Source of the DNA: Flavobacterium psychrotrophum
GTDB lineage: Bacteria > Bacteroidota > Bacteroidia > Flavobacteriales > Flavobacteriaceae
NCBI RefSeq assembly: GCF_003403075.1
Contig: NZ_CP031557.1
Span: 2,976,001 to 3,040,000 of the forward strand
Direction: 5' to 3'
Length of the DNA stretch: 64,000 nucleotides
Below the pieces are notes generated by a model that searched no databases, was not told the DNA's origin, and worked only from the letters and a program-made list of their open reading frames with translations. Positions 1 to 7,796 of this stretch are shown here, piece after piece; within the stretch, counting starts at the first letter, position 1; every line of letters starts with the position of its first letter. A program made the translations under genes and the position numbers.

Positions 1-20
1 TACGACCGTAAGCAATAGTT

Positions 21-317
21 TTGAAAAACATATTACAGCATATAAATAAAGCGTTTGACCATCGCATACGGTTAGGTATAATGAGTATCCTGATGGTTAA
101 TGAGTATGCCGATTTTACAACCCTTAAAGAGTTGCTTGGCGTAACAGATGGTAACCTGGCCAGCCATGCAAAGGCCCTTGAAGCAGAGCAATATATAATG
201 GTAGAGAAACAATTTATAGGTAAAAAACCAAATACGCGCTATATGGCAACTAAAGAAGGCCGCAAGGCGTTTAAAGACCATATTGATGCCCTTGAAAAAT
301 TGATCTCTAAAAGTTAG
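21..317 (+). CDS. Winged-helix transcriptional regulator (MarR/ArsR-like, HTH_34 type)
   Basis: This 98-residue protein is a single winged helix-turn-helix domain of the small transcriptional-regulator type common in Bacteroidota. The segment LKELLGVTDGNLASHAKALE (about residues 36-55) is the helix-turn-helix. The following IGKKPNTRYMATKEGRKAF stretch is the beta-wing and last helix. No ligand domain is present. The start is a TTG at 21; an in-frame stop at 9-11 prevents much extension, and the length fits family members. It is the first gene of a plus-strand cluster with DUF1361, Coq4-like, small membrane and CreD proteins. Genes of this type are often found next to creD. It may bind the 17-bp palindromes at 338 and 1195, which is inference. 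The family assignment is firm; the ligand and targets are unknown. Confidence 0.85.
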   Translation: MKNILQHINKAFDHRIRLGIMSILMVNEYADFTTLKELLGVTDGNLASHAKALEAEQYIMVEKQFIGKKPNTRYMATKEGRKAFKDHIDALEKLISKS

Positions 318-337
318 GACTATTTTTTTACACTTAC

Positions 338-354
338 ACTTTGAAATTCAAAGT
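338..354. promoter_or_regulatory. 17-bp palindrome, putative operator upstream of the DUF1361 gene
   Basis: ACTTTGAAATTCAAAGT is a perfect inverted repeat (ACTTTGAA / TTCAAAGT around a central A). It ends 19 nt before the DUF1361 start codon and just after the regulator gene. The identical 17-mer occurs again at 1195-1211 at almost the same distance from the next gene. Binding by the winged-helix regulator encoded at 21-317 is inferred from position and symmetry. Confidence 0.55.
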
Positions 355-373
355 ACTTTAAAAACATAATTTC

Positions 374-1036
374 ATGAACACTATTTTAAAAACCAACCTG
401 TCCCGCGAAATAAGGCAGCACTTTCAGTTGTTTGCCCTAGCTGCCTTTAGCGTGGGATTGTTACTGATACGTGCAAAAATGACCCAGAGCATCTACTTCT
501 TTTTCCTGATCTGGAATTTGTTTCTTGCTTATACGCCATTGGCGGTAAGTTCAGTAATTATCAGGTACAAAATACTTCGCTATAACTGGTATTACTCCTA
601 CCCTATCCTGTTTTGCTGGCTGTTGTTACTGCCCAACGCTCCCTACCTGATTACAGATTTTATACATCTTAGAGCCGCCACACCTGTACCCGTATGGTTT
701 GATGTATTAATACTTGCATCGTTTACACTAACAGGGTTGCTCTTTGGGCTGGCTTCTATGCAAAATATCTACCGGTTATTGGCTATAAAATTCGGGAGTG
801 GGTATGCAAACCTCACACTGCTTATAGTCAGCATTCTCAGTGCTTTTGGTATCTATTTAGGTAGGTTTATGCGCTACAACAGTTGGGATATACTCCATAA
901 GCCAATATCCCTCATTACTGATATTATACAGAGCCTATTTAGTGAAGATACCTGGAAACCGGCATGGGGCATAACCATAGGATTTGGTTTATTACAGTAC
1001 CTGCTATTTGATTTATATAGTTCGATGAAAAGATGA
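374..1036 (+). CDS. DUF1361 family integral membrane protein
   Basis: A 220-residue polytopic membrane protein with about six hydrophobic segments. The family hallmark is visible at about residues 50-105: a WNLFLAYTPLA segment followed by LLPNAPYLITDFIHL, typical of DUF1361. Its biochemical role is unknown in the family. The ATG at 374 lies 19 nt after a perfect 17-bp palindrome. It sits between the winged-helix regulator and a Coq4-like gene, in the same direction as creD, so it probably belongs to one envelope-related regulon. The family call is confident; no function can be assigned. Confidence 0.8.
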   Translation: MNTILKTNLSREIRQHFQLFALAAFSVGLLLIRAKMTQSIYFFFLIWNLFLAYTPLAVSSVIIRYKILRYNWYYSYPILFCWLLLLPNAPYLITDFIHLRAATPVPVWFDVLILASFTLTGLLFGLASMQNIYRLLAIKFGSGYANLTLLIVSILSAFGIYLGRFMRYNSWDILHKPISLITDIIQSLFSEDTWKPAWGITIGFGLLQYLLFDLYSSMKR

Positions 1037-1044
1037 TCTTGAAT

Positions 1045-1170
1045 TTCTTACGCAAAGTTTCGCAGAGAAGACACCAAGGAACACAAAGCTTAAAATACTA
1101 TCGCACACTAAAAAATTTCGCGAAACCTTGTGCCTTCTTTGTATGTCTTTGTGTGTCTTTGTGACAGTCA
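1045..1170. repeat. Intergenic cluster of opposed CACAAAG-like words
   Basis: The gap between the DUF1361 and Coq4-like genes carries repeated short words. Around 1049-1088 they read in the form gcaaag/gcagag/ccaagg/cacaaag. Around 1116-1162 they appear in the opposite orientation as cttgtg/ctttgta/ctttgtg. Together they form an imperfect inverted, internally tandem structure. It resembles low-complexity intergenic repeats of flavobacterial genomes. It is not coding in either strand and may form a hairpin in the transcript. Confidence 0.5.
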
Positions 1171-1194
1171 CTCAATAAAAAAATTTACCAATCT

Positions 1195-1211
1195 ACTTTG
1201 AAATTCAAAGT
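1195..1211. promoter_or_regulatory. 17-bp palindrome, second copy, putative operator upstream of the Coq4-like gene
   Basis: ACTTTGAAATTCAAAGT, identical base for base to 338-354, ends 18 nt before the start codon at 1230. Two identical perfect 17-mers in equivalent positions within 1 kb are very unlikely by chance and mark a shared DNA-binding site. Confidence 0.55.
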
Positions 1212-1229
1212 GAAATACACACAACTGTT

Positions 1230-1664
1230 ATGAGCACCATGAAAGAAAAAATTGAGGCCGTGCGCCGCGAATTCGACAAAAAAACACAACAGCTTACAGC
1301 CCTTCAGCTTATAAAATATCCCGAAGGATCATTAGGGCAGCAACTGGGCAGGTTCCTGCTAAAAAATAATTATGGTCAAAATGTATATGCCAGCCATGAT
1401 GATGTACTGCAACTGCTTATATCCGGCAGTAACACCTTTACCGATGATATCGCCGTACAGTTCTATCTTTTAGGCAACGGCAGCTTTGGTTTACGCAGGC
1501 TAAGCGCCATGGCTGCTGGGCTGGTACTGTTTCCGCACAAGGCATCACATTTTTATGACATGTACAAAAAAGGGAAAGCTGCCCTGCGCTTTTATGATAT
1601 AGACCACATGGGGCTGCTACACCTTCCTGTGACACGCGTTAAAGAGACTTTTTTAATACGCTAA
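1230..1664 (+). CDS. Coq4-like family protein
   Basis: A soluble 144-residue protein resembling the flavobacterial branch of the Coq4 family. Supporting segments are YPEGSLGQQLGRFLLKNNY (about 30-50), a histidine-rich SHDDVLQLL (about 55-63) and a QFYLLGNGSFGLRRL stretch (about 77-92). Classical Coq4 acts in ubiquinone assembly and carries an HDxxH plus acidic metal site. Here the HD is present, but the second histidine is replaced by leucine (HDDVL), so metal binding may be lost. Flavobacteria make menaquinone rather than ubiquinone, so a different role is likely. ATG 1230 is chosen; an in-frame ATG three codons later is possible. The start lies just behind the second 17-bp palindrome. Confidence 0.6.
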   Translation: MSTMKEKIEAVRREFDKKTQQLTALQLIKYPEGSLGQQLGRFLLKNNYGQNVYASHDDVLQLLISGSNTFTDDIAVQFYLLGNGSFGLRRLSAMAAGLVLFPHKASHFYDMYKKGKAALRFYDIDHMGLLHLPVTRVKETFLIR

Positions 1665-1700
1665 AATGAAAACACTTAAAACTGATTACTAATAATAAAC

Positions 1701-2045
1701 ATGAAAGATTTATTCTCCCTAAAACCCGGCAGCCGCCGGCATCCTGACAATTACCCTGACAGTATAAAACAACACGTGCTTTGGCCTGTAAAACTTTTCC
1801 TCATTTCATTTATCAGTGGCTCTGCAATTTTGCTGCTCTACCTCCTAACAAACAGCGACTTTTTGGTAATCGCCGGTATATGGTATGTTATAGCAGCGGT
1901 TACGGTAAATGCTTTAGCATTTTTGATACTTATGATAATGGCAGCGGTAAACTACCCGCAGGCAGGAGCTCTTTTGGGCAGAGCCTTACTCTTAACAATC
2001 AACATCCCCATAGCTTTTCTATACTTCAATATAGTAGTCCATTAA
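1701..2045 (+). CDS. Small membrane protein encoded upstream of creD
   Basis: A 114-residue protein with a polar N-terminus of about 28 residues and three hydrophobic segments (about 30-50, 53-78 and 88-110). I do not recognise a named family. It lies 36 nt after the Coq4-like gene and 26 nt before creD on the same strand, so it is probably co-transcribed and works at the inner membrane with CreD. The start ATG at 1701 is the only good in-frame choice. Confidence 0.7.
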   Translation: MKDLFSLKPGSRRHPDNYPDSIKQHVLWPVKLFLISFISGSAILLLYLLTNSDFLVIAGIWYVIAAVTVNALAFLILMIMAAVNYPQAGALLGRALLLTINIPIAFLYFNIVVH

Positions 2046-2071
2046 TTTTCATAACAAAAAACAATTATATC

Positions 2072-3469
2072 ATGGAAACATTTAATAAACAACCGCAGCC
2101 AGCACATTATCCCGAGCATCAAAACAACAATAGTTTTATGCAAAGTACCACCGTTCGGGTTATTATGGTGGGGGTGCTAACGCTTGTGCTGCTGCTCCCT
2201 TTACAATATGTAAAAAGCCTGATTTGGGAACGACAGGAATTACAACAAAACGTATCTGCCGAGATAGCTGGCCAATGGGGTGGTAATGTATTTGTGTATG
2301 GGCCAATACTAAAAGTTCCTTATCAAATAATTACCGAAACGGAAACTATTGACAAGGCTACTAAAGTAGTAACCATAAGCAAACAAGCGAGCATAACCTA
2401 TGCCTACTTTTTTCCGGATGCGCTAAATGTAGATGCTAATGTGACTACTGAAACTAAAAAGCGTAATAATTATGAAACTACGGTTTTTAGCAGTAAGATG
2501 AAACTATCTGGTAATTATCCTACTCCTGATTTCAGCAAGGCAAAAATCCCGACTGAAAACATACTTTGGGATGAAGCACGAATAATTATGAACGCCGGTA
2601 GCCTAAAAAGTATAAAAGGTGCAGTAAACATTACATTTAACGGAAAGACATACGATTTTGAACCTGTTATTAAAGAATCTAACCAAAATGGTAATTCAAC
2701 ATCATGGTTGGAAACAAGCCCTGTAAATCTGGCCGGGCTAACAGGCAAGCCAACTTCTTACAAAATGGATATAAATTATGATGGCTCAGAAAAGATTAGC
2801 ATTGTGCCAATTGGTAAAATTACAGAAGCAACAATAAAGTCTAACTGGGCTGACCCAAAATTTGATGGTAATTTTTTACCATATACCAAAACGATAACTG
2901 ACGATAGCTTTGCTGCATCTTGGAAGGTATCGCACCTTAACCGTGCCTTTGTACAGCAGTATTTTGGTAGCTTGCCAGATTTGGGCCAATTTACATTTGA
3001 TACAAATTTTATAATTTTAAACGATGAATATCAACAAAATGAACGTGCAGCAAAATATGGCTTCCTGGTTATAGGATTAACCTTCCTGGTTTTCTTCCTG
3101 ATACAAATGATGAGCAAAATAAGCATACATATTTTTCAATACGGTATGGTAGGACTTGCTCTGATAATGTTTTACACGCTGCTTATTGCCATTACAGAGC
3201 ACAGCAGCTTTACTCTTGCTTACCTGCTCTCAGGTTCAGCAGTTATAATAATGATAGGGCTATATTCTGTTTCCATCTTAAGAAATAAAAAGTTCCCCAT
3301 CTTTATTACAACAGCATTAACCGCCTTGTATACTTTTATTTATGTAATTATTCAGCTCGAAGATTACGCTTTACTGGCAGGCAGCCTTGGCCTTTTTGCC
3401 ATACTGGGTGCCGTGATGTATTTTTCACGTAAGATAGACTGGGAGAACACTGCATCAGCTAATCAATAA
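2072..3469 (+). CDS. creD: CreD-family inner membrane protein
   Basis: A 465-residue CreD (PF06123) protein. It has one N-terminal membrane segment (about residues 25-45), then a large extracytoplasmic domain with family segments such as EIAGQWGGNVFVYGPILKVP and LPDLGQFTFDTNF, and finally about five closely spaced membrane helices (about 330-455). CreD is linked in other bacteria to envelope stress and beta-lactam or colicin tolerance; its biochemical activity is unknown. The open frame extends upstream to about 1781 but overlaps the preceding gene; ATG 2072 gives the family start, 26 nt after the preceding stop. It is the last gene of the regulator-DUF1361-Coq4-like cluster and is followed by a hairpin terminator. 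Confidence 0.88.
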   Translation: METFNKQPQPAHYPEHQNNNSFMQSTTVRVIMVGVLTLVLLLPLQYVKSLIWERQELQQNVSAEIAGQWGGNVFVYGPILKVPYQIITETETIDKATKVVTISKQASITYAYFFPDALNVDANVTTETKKRNNYETTVFSSKMKLSGNYPTPDFSKAKIPTENILWDEARIIMNAGSLKSIKGAVNITFNGKTYDFEPVIKESNQNGNSTSWLETSPVNLAGLTGKPTSYKMDINYDGSEKISIVPIGKITEATIKSNWADPKFDGNFLPYTKTITDDSFAASWKVSHLNRAFVQQYFGSLPDLGQFTFDTNFIILNDEYQQNERAAKYGFLVIGLTFLVFFLIQMMSKISIHIFQYGMVGLALIMFYTLLIAITEHSSFTLAYLLSGSAVIIMIGLYSVSILRNKKFPIFITTALTALYTFIYVIIQLEDYALLAGSLGLFAILGAVMYFSRKIDWENTASANQ

Positions 3470-3486
3470 TAACCGGGTGTAAAAAA

Positions 3487-3555
3487 AGCCACGAGTTGCA
3501 CAAATTTTGCAAAATAATATTTGTACAGCTAGTATAACTCGTGGCTCATTTTTTA
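3487..3555 (+). terminator. Long-loop hairpin terminator after creD
   Basis: AGCCACGAGTT (3487-3497) and AACTCGTGGCT (3536-3546) form a perfect 11-bp stem around a 38-nt loop, which itself contains ACAAAT/ATTTGT. It is preceded by seven A and followed by CATTTTTTAA, so it could work on either strand. It lies 17 nt after the creD stop. Confidence 0.6.
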
Positions 3556-3574
3556 ATAAACAATAATAAAATCC

Positions 3575-4450
3575 ATGTTCATATCATTATTCTTTATACT
3601 CTTTGTAATCACACTTATAGTTGTGATATTCCTGATCCGAAAAAGATATGGCTTATTGTTTTTCTTATTCTTTTTATCCCCCACAATATTAGTCACAAAT
3701 AGTTTTTGTTCAGACAGATCAACATATTCAACACAAAAAGTGGCAGTAGCAAATTTGATGATATCATGTATCGACGTTATCGCAGAGTTAACCGGTCATC
3801 ATCATGGTATGGGTTTTAGCGATATCAATGGTTGGTATTTTGACACTCTTTTTCTAATCGAAATCTACTCGCTCTTTTTTATATTCTTTATGTATTATTT
3901 TTTACGAAAATACGCATGGAAGTCTGTTATGGCTAACTTCAAATATTATTTTGAAGCATTTTACAGTAAAATATATGCGTTGGGTCCATTAGTGGGAATT
4001 TCAATAATCACTATACTTTTTTTAAACACAGAAAACCATATCAGCCAATGGGCATTTAGTGACACACATTTTATCAACCTGTTGACCTACCTCTCAATAT
4101 ACTTTACCCTCCTCACTTTTCTAATACCTAAGTTCTTCTATCTCCGTAAAGAAGAAAAATTCCTTGTATTGTTTTTAGTTTTGTTCTTCCCTGTAATAAG
4201 CATTTCAGGCGAGTATAAATCTGTACCAATCTGTTATGCCGAAGTATCAAACTATGAAAACCACCTTAGTATCTACCCGCTTATTTATGCCATCCCTAAA
4301 ACTATCTTAAGCTTTTCACAGAATTTTGACAGCCAAAAATACTCCCCATCCATTGTACCAAAACTTTACAGTATTATGCACATAGCTTTTGTAATCATCC
4401 TGTTTCCAAGCTTGCTAAACATCAATAATGAAACTAAAAAACAACTTTAG
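3575..4450 (+). CDS. Polytopic membrane protein of unknown function
   Basis: A 291-residue protein dominated by hydrophobic segments, about seven (near residues 2-21, 25-45, 90-112, 135-152, 165-190, 195-212 and 268-283). A soluble stretch between the second and third carries a GHHHGMGF histidine cluster that might bind metal. I do not recognise the family. The ATG at 3575 directly follows the creD terminator, so it is a separate transcript. It is convergent with the PUL1 sensor gene, leaving only a 25-nt gap with no clear terminator. Confidence 0.65.
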   Translation: MFISLFFILFVITLIVVIFLIRKRYGLLFFLFFLSPTILVTNSFCSDRSTYSTQKVAVANLMISCIDVIAELTGHHHGMGFSDINGWYFDTLFLIEIYSLFFIFFMYYFLRKYAWKSVMANFKYYFEAFYSKIYALGPLVGISIITILFLNTENHISQWAFSDTHFINLLTYLSIYFTLLTFLIPKFFYLRKEEKFLVLFLVLFFPVISISGEYKSVPICYAEVSNYENHLSIYPLIYAIPKTILSFSQNFDSQKYSPSIVPKLYSIMHIAFVIILFPSLLNINNETKKQL

Positions 4451-4475
4451 AAATTAACTTCAGGTATTGTAATAA

Positions 4476-7349
4476 TTATATATTCATTAAAAATCCCGTG
4501 AGGTTTTCCTTTCTCGGCAGGTCGAGTTTTTTACGCAGCCTGTATCGTGCAAGCTCTACCCCACCGTCGCTAATATTCATAATGTCTGCAATTTCTTTAG
4601 TACTCATATTCATAAGCAGGTAAGTTGCAAGATCCATTTCTCGTGGTGTAATTGCCGGATACTTTTCTTTAAGACGCTTAAGGAAATCAAAATGCACATT
4701 GCGTATATGTTTTTCCAGGTTGTTCCAGCTCTTATCGGTATTAAGCTCTTTATTTATAGTTTTGTTGAGCTTGCTAAACTGCTGTCGGGTAGTATCATCC
4801 ATAGCCTCCGGGTCAATATCCTTAAGCTTATTTATAATACCATTAAGCATCTTGTTTTTCTTTACTACCTGTAGTGAGTTATTAACCAACTCTTTATCTT
4901 TAGTAAGTATTTTCACCTTAAGCTGTTCGCTCTTTAAACGTTCAATCTCTTTCTCCAGTTCATACTGCTCCTGCTTTATTTTTGTTTCACGTTCCAGGTA
5001 CAGCCTGCGCTGCTCCAGGGTTTCATAATAACGGTTTTGGCGAATTTTAGAACGTAGGCGCCTGCGCACCAGATAAATTCCAAGCCCTATAATAACAACA
5101 TATAATAAGTAGGCAAACCAGTGCCTGTAAAATGGTGGATTTATAATGAATGATACAGAGGCATTTTCACTTTCTACCCCACTGCTGTTTATTACCTTAA
5201 CCTTCATACGGTAGCTCCCCTCATGCAGGTTTGTATATTCTTTAACGGGCACGGTGGTCCAGTTGCTCCAGGTATCATCAAAACCGTCAAGCTTATAGCT
5301 AAACCTTAAATTCTCTGGGCTATCATATGTAGGCGATGAGAAATTAAACTTTACACTATTATCTTTAAACGGAATGGCTATATCTTTAATAGTATTATGG
5401 TTACCGGTATATAAGGTATCTTGTGCAAAAGAAAAGCTTTTTATGTAGGCCTTGGGCTTTAAAGACTCTCCAAATTGTAGCTTAGCATCGTAGTGTGCAA
5501 GCCCCTCAGTAAGGCCTATAAATATATTGCGGTCATCTACTGTATTAACCGACTCAAAGAAATAAACTAAATTACCCGTAACCGACGAAAAAGGCGATTG
5601 TACATTTTTATAGGTCCCGTCGGTTTCCTTCATCAGCATCCCCATAGCCGACTCTCCATAGAAGTAACAAATGTTACCTTTATTATCTTCAAAACAATAC
5701 CGTATTTGTGGTAAAGACTTAAATACAGCACTCATGACTTTATCCTCTATAAACCTGTCATTAGCCTGATTATAGGTAAAAAAACGGTTTTGTCCCTGCA
5801 AGTAGATCTTGCCATTAATTTCCTGTACACTTGTTATACTGCGCACACTTTTACTCAGCGCCTCATAAGTAGCAGTTACTGTAAAACGTGTAAGATCATT
5901 ACTCAGCTTTAGTTTATAAAGTATTTTATTTTTTCTGAGCCACACGTTTCTGCCATCTGTTACAAACTTGCTGTCGCTCACATCAAAGCCCTGCACCTGA
6001 TTTTTAAACTGCCATCCTGCTGCGGTTTTCTGGATAATTGCAAAACCATGATAGTTACTGGCTATAAGGCAATCTGGCCGGCCAGGTAACCTTTTAAGCC
6101 CTAAATAACCTTTTTTATCATCAAGCCATCGTGTGGCCTTGCCTCCATTGATCGTAAAAAGCCCACGGTTGTGAAGGCAAAACATTTCGCCATCAAAAAC
6201 CTCAAGCCCCCAACCCTGGCCTGTAGTACCTTCTATAAACTTAAAAGTACTTTCTTTAAAGGGCTGCTGCCAGGCATGATTAAATACTCCCTGATTTGTG
6301 GCTACATATAAACTTCCCTGAAATATGGCAGATGAATATACAGAACTAAGATCAAAACTTGTAGATAAATATGTAAAAGGCGAATTGATGTTTACAAAAG
6401 AAATACCATTATCTAAGCCGAGCCATAAATTGCCCATTACATCTATATAAGAAGTAAGAGATGTGTTATTAAGCAGGCCTTTATCATCGTTAATGTGCTG
6501 CACAATCCTGCCGGAAATGTCGCAAATGATGACTCCATCTAAAACCGAATTTAATACAATGTATCTTCCATTTAAGATACGACCGCCCAAAGCATTATTT
6601 TTTTGTATAAAATTGTTTGCCTCGCATTCCCATGGTACCACTTTATTATAATCATACACAAATAGCCCTTTGTCCATAGTTACAACAAGCATCCTGTTGT
6701 TGCCAAAAGGCAAAAGTCCCCATATCTCAGTATTATTAAACACTTCTGTACCCGGCAAAGACACCAGTATGCCATTCCTGTACTCAAGTATACCACCCGT
6801 AATATCCTGAAAATAAAGTTTACCATCAGAAAGGAATGAAAACTGAAAGCGGTTAGGTGGCTCTAGTATCGTTAGCTTTCCTTTTTTATATACATAGGTT
6901 CTAAAAAAAGTCTGAAAAAAAACTTCATCATTAACGATATGCACCTTCCATACAAAATCTATTATTTTTTTTGAATTTGGCGTCGCCATCTTAGAGATAG
7001 AGTGATACACCAACTTTCCTTTAGAGTTTGCTTCAAAAAAACCAAACTCATCATACCCCCCTACATATATACGGTCATTCTTATCAATTTTAAGAGAACG
7101 TACAGTACCGTTAGGAATGTTATAGCGATTCCATGATGTACCATTAAACTGTAAAAGCCCTGCTGTGTTCGCAAAAAACAGGTTACCGTTTTTATCCTGG
7201 GCAATATCCCAGTTTTGAGACCCTCCATTATAATCAGATTTTTTATAATTAATAATTTTTGGCAATCCAATGCTTTTAACCTGGGCAAAACCAGGAACAA
7301 AACAACAGGTAACAACTATTAAAAAAGCGAGTATGGTTTTACACCTCAT
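4476..7349 (-). CDS. PUL1 sensor-regulator: beta-propeller, Y_Y_Y domain, LuxR-type HTH
   Basis: A 957-residue membrane sensor. In order: signal peptide (MRCKTILAFLIVVTCCFVPGFAQ region), a long periplasmic beta-propeller region (about 20-650) with repeats such as LWLGLDNGISF, a Y_Y_Y domain (about 660-745, SYKLDGFDDTWSNW), one membrane helix (about 760-778), a long cytoplasmic coiled coil (about 785-885), and a C-terminal LuxR-type helix-turn-helix with ITPREMDLATYLLMNMSTKE (about 890-957). It has no kinase or receiver domain, so it should signal straight from glycan binding to DNA, like SusR-type regulators. ATG 7349 is preferred over an upstream TTG because it starts the signal peptide. It is divergent from the susC at 7797, whose locus it probably controls. 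Confidence 0.88.
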   Translation of the reverse strand: MRCKTILAFLIVVTCCFVPGFAQVKSIGLPKIINYKKSDYNGGSQNWDIAQDKNGNLFFANTAGLLQFNGTSWNRYNIPNGTVRSLKIDKNDRIYVGGYDEFGFFEANSKGKLVYHSISKMATPNSKKIIDFVWKVHIVNDEVFFQTFFRTYVYKKGKLTILEPPNRFQFSFLSDGKLYFQDITGGILEYRNGILVSLPGTEVFNNTEIWGLLPFGNNRMLVVTMDKGLFVYDYNKVVPWECEANNFIQKNNALGGRILNGRYIVLNSVLDGVIICDISGRIVQHINDDKGLLNNTSLTSYIDVMGNLWLGLDNGISFVNINSPFTYLSTSFDLSSVYSSAIFQGSLYVATNQGVFNHAWQQPFKESTFKFIEGTTGQGWGLEVFDGEMFCLHNRGLFTINGGKATRWLDDKKGYLGLKRLPGRPDCLIASNYHGFAIIQKTAAGWQFKNQVQGFDVSDSKFVTDGRNVWLRKNKILYKLKLSNDLTRFTVTATYEALSKSVRSITSVQEINGKIYLQGQNRFFTYNQANDRFIEDKVMSAVFKSLPQIRYCFEDNKGNICYFYGESAMGMLMKETDGTYKNVQSPFSSVTGNLVYFFESVNTVDDRNIFIGLTEGLAHYDAKLQFGESLKPKAYIKSFSFAQDTLYTGNHNTIKDIAIPFKDNSVKFNFSSPTYDSPENLRFSYKLDGFDDTWSNWTTVPVKEYTNLHEGSYRMKVKVINSSGVESENASVSFIINPPFYRHWFAYLLYVVIIGLGIYLVRRRLRSKIRQNRYYETLEQRRLYLERETKIKQEQYELEKEIERLKSEQLKVKILTKDKELVNNSLQVVKKNKMLNGIINKLKDIDPEAMDDTTRQQFSKLNKTINKELNTDKSWNNLEKHIRNVHFDFLKRLKEKYPAITPREMDLATYLLMNMSTKEIADIMNISDGGVELARYRLRKKLDLPRKENLTGFLMNI

Positions 7350-7376
7350 ATGAGCAAATATTAAAAAAATACTACA

Positions 7377-7384
7377 CAAAAGTA
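7377..7384 (-). promoter_or_regulatory. -7 promoter element of the PUL1 sensor gene
   Basis: On the minus strand this reads TACTTTTG, a full match to the Bacteroidota -7 consensus TAnnTTTG, 27 nt upstream of the ATG at 7349. A TTG lies about 15 nt further upstream, closer than usual for a -33 element. The near-palindrome at 7405-7417 covers the -33 region, so a protein bound there would affect this promoter. Confidence 0.5.
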
Positions 7385-7796
7385 GTCAATAAGAATAATC
7401 AAGGTATAACGTTGTAGTAACAGAGCCAAAAAACGTTAAAAACACAGCGAAAAACAGTAAAAAATATGTCAAAAAACAACGCAAAAAAACTAATTAAAAC
7501 CCTTAAAAAACACAATAAACGCAATCTTAACACATTGAAAGCTAATTAGCTACAACGTTATATTTAAAAACAAGCCATTTGTAAGGGTATTTCATTTTTC
7601 GTTAACAAATTAACAACATAATTTTATACAATCAAAATATTGATAAACAATTAATTAAAAATTATTTGATGTGTTTTTATATAGCTTTAAAAATCGAATT
7701 GATGTGTTTTTGTAAAGGTTTTGAAGTAATAAAAATGAAAAAAATTATGTACTATTGCTTATTATTAATAAATAATCAACCCAAATTTTAACGAGT
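7385..7796. promoter_or_regulatory. Regulator-susC intergenic control region of PUL1
   Basis: About 410 nt of very AT-rich non-coding DNA separate the divergent sensor and susC genes. Visible structure: a 13-bp inverted pair, TATAACGTTGTAG (7405-7417) and CTACAACGTTATA (7550-7562), each near-palindromic around AACGTT; and a 13-bp direct repeat, TTGATGTGTTTTT, at 7666-7678 and 7699-7711, spaced 33 bp apart. No clear TAnnTTTG element was found for susC. No coding potential was seen. Confidence 0.55.

Noticed and set aside
1781..2071. Long N-terminal extension of the creD frame
   Set aside because: It overlaps the 114-residue membrane protein gene in another frame and lacks CreD features; ATG 2072 gives the normal start.
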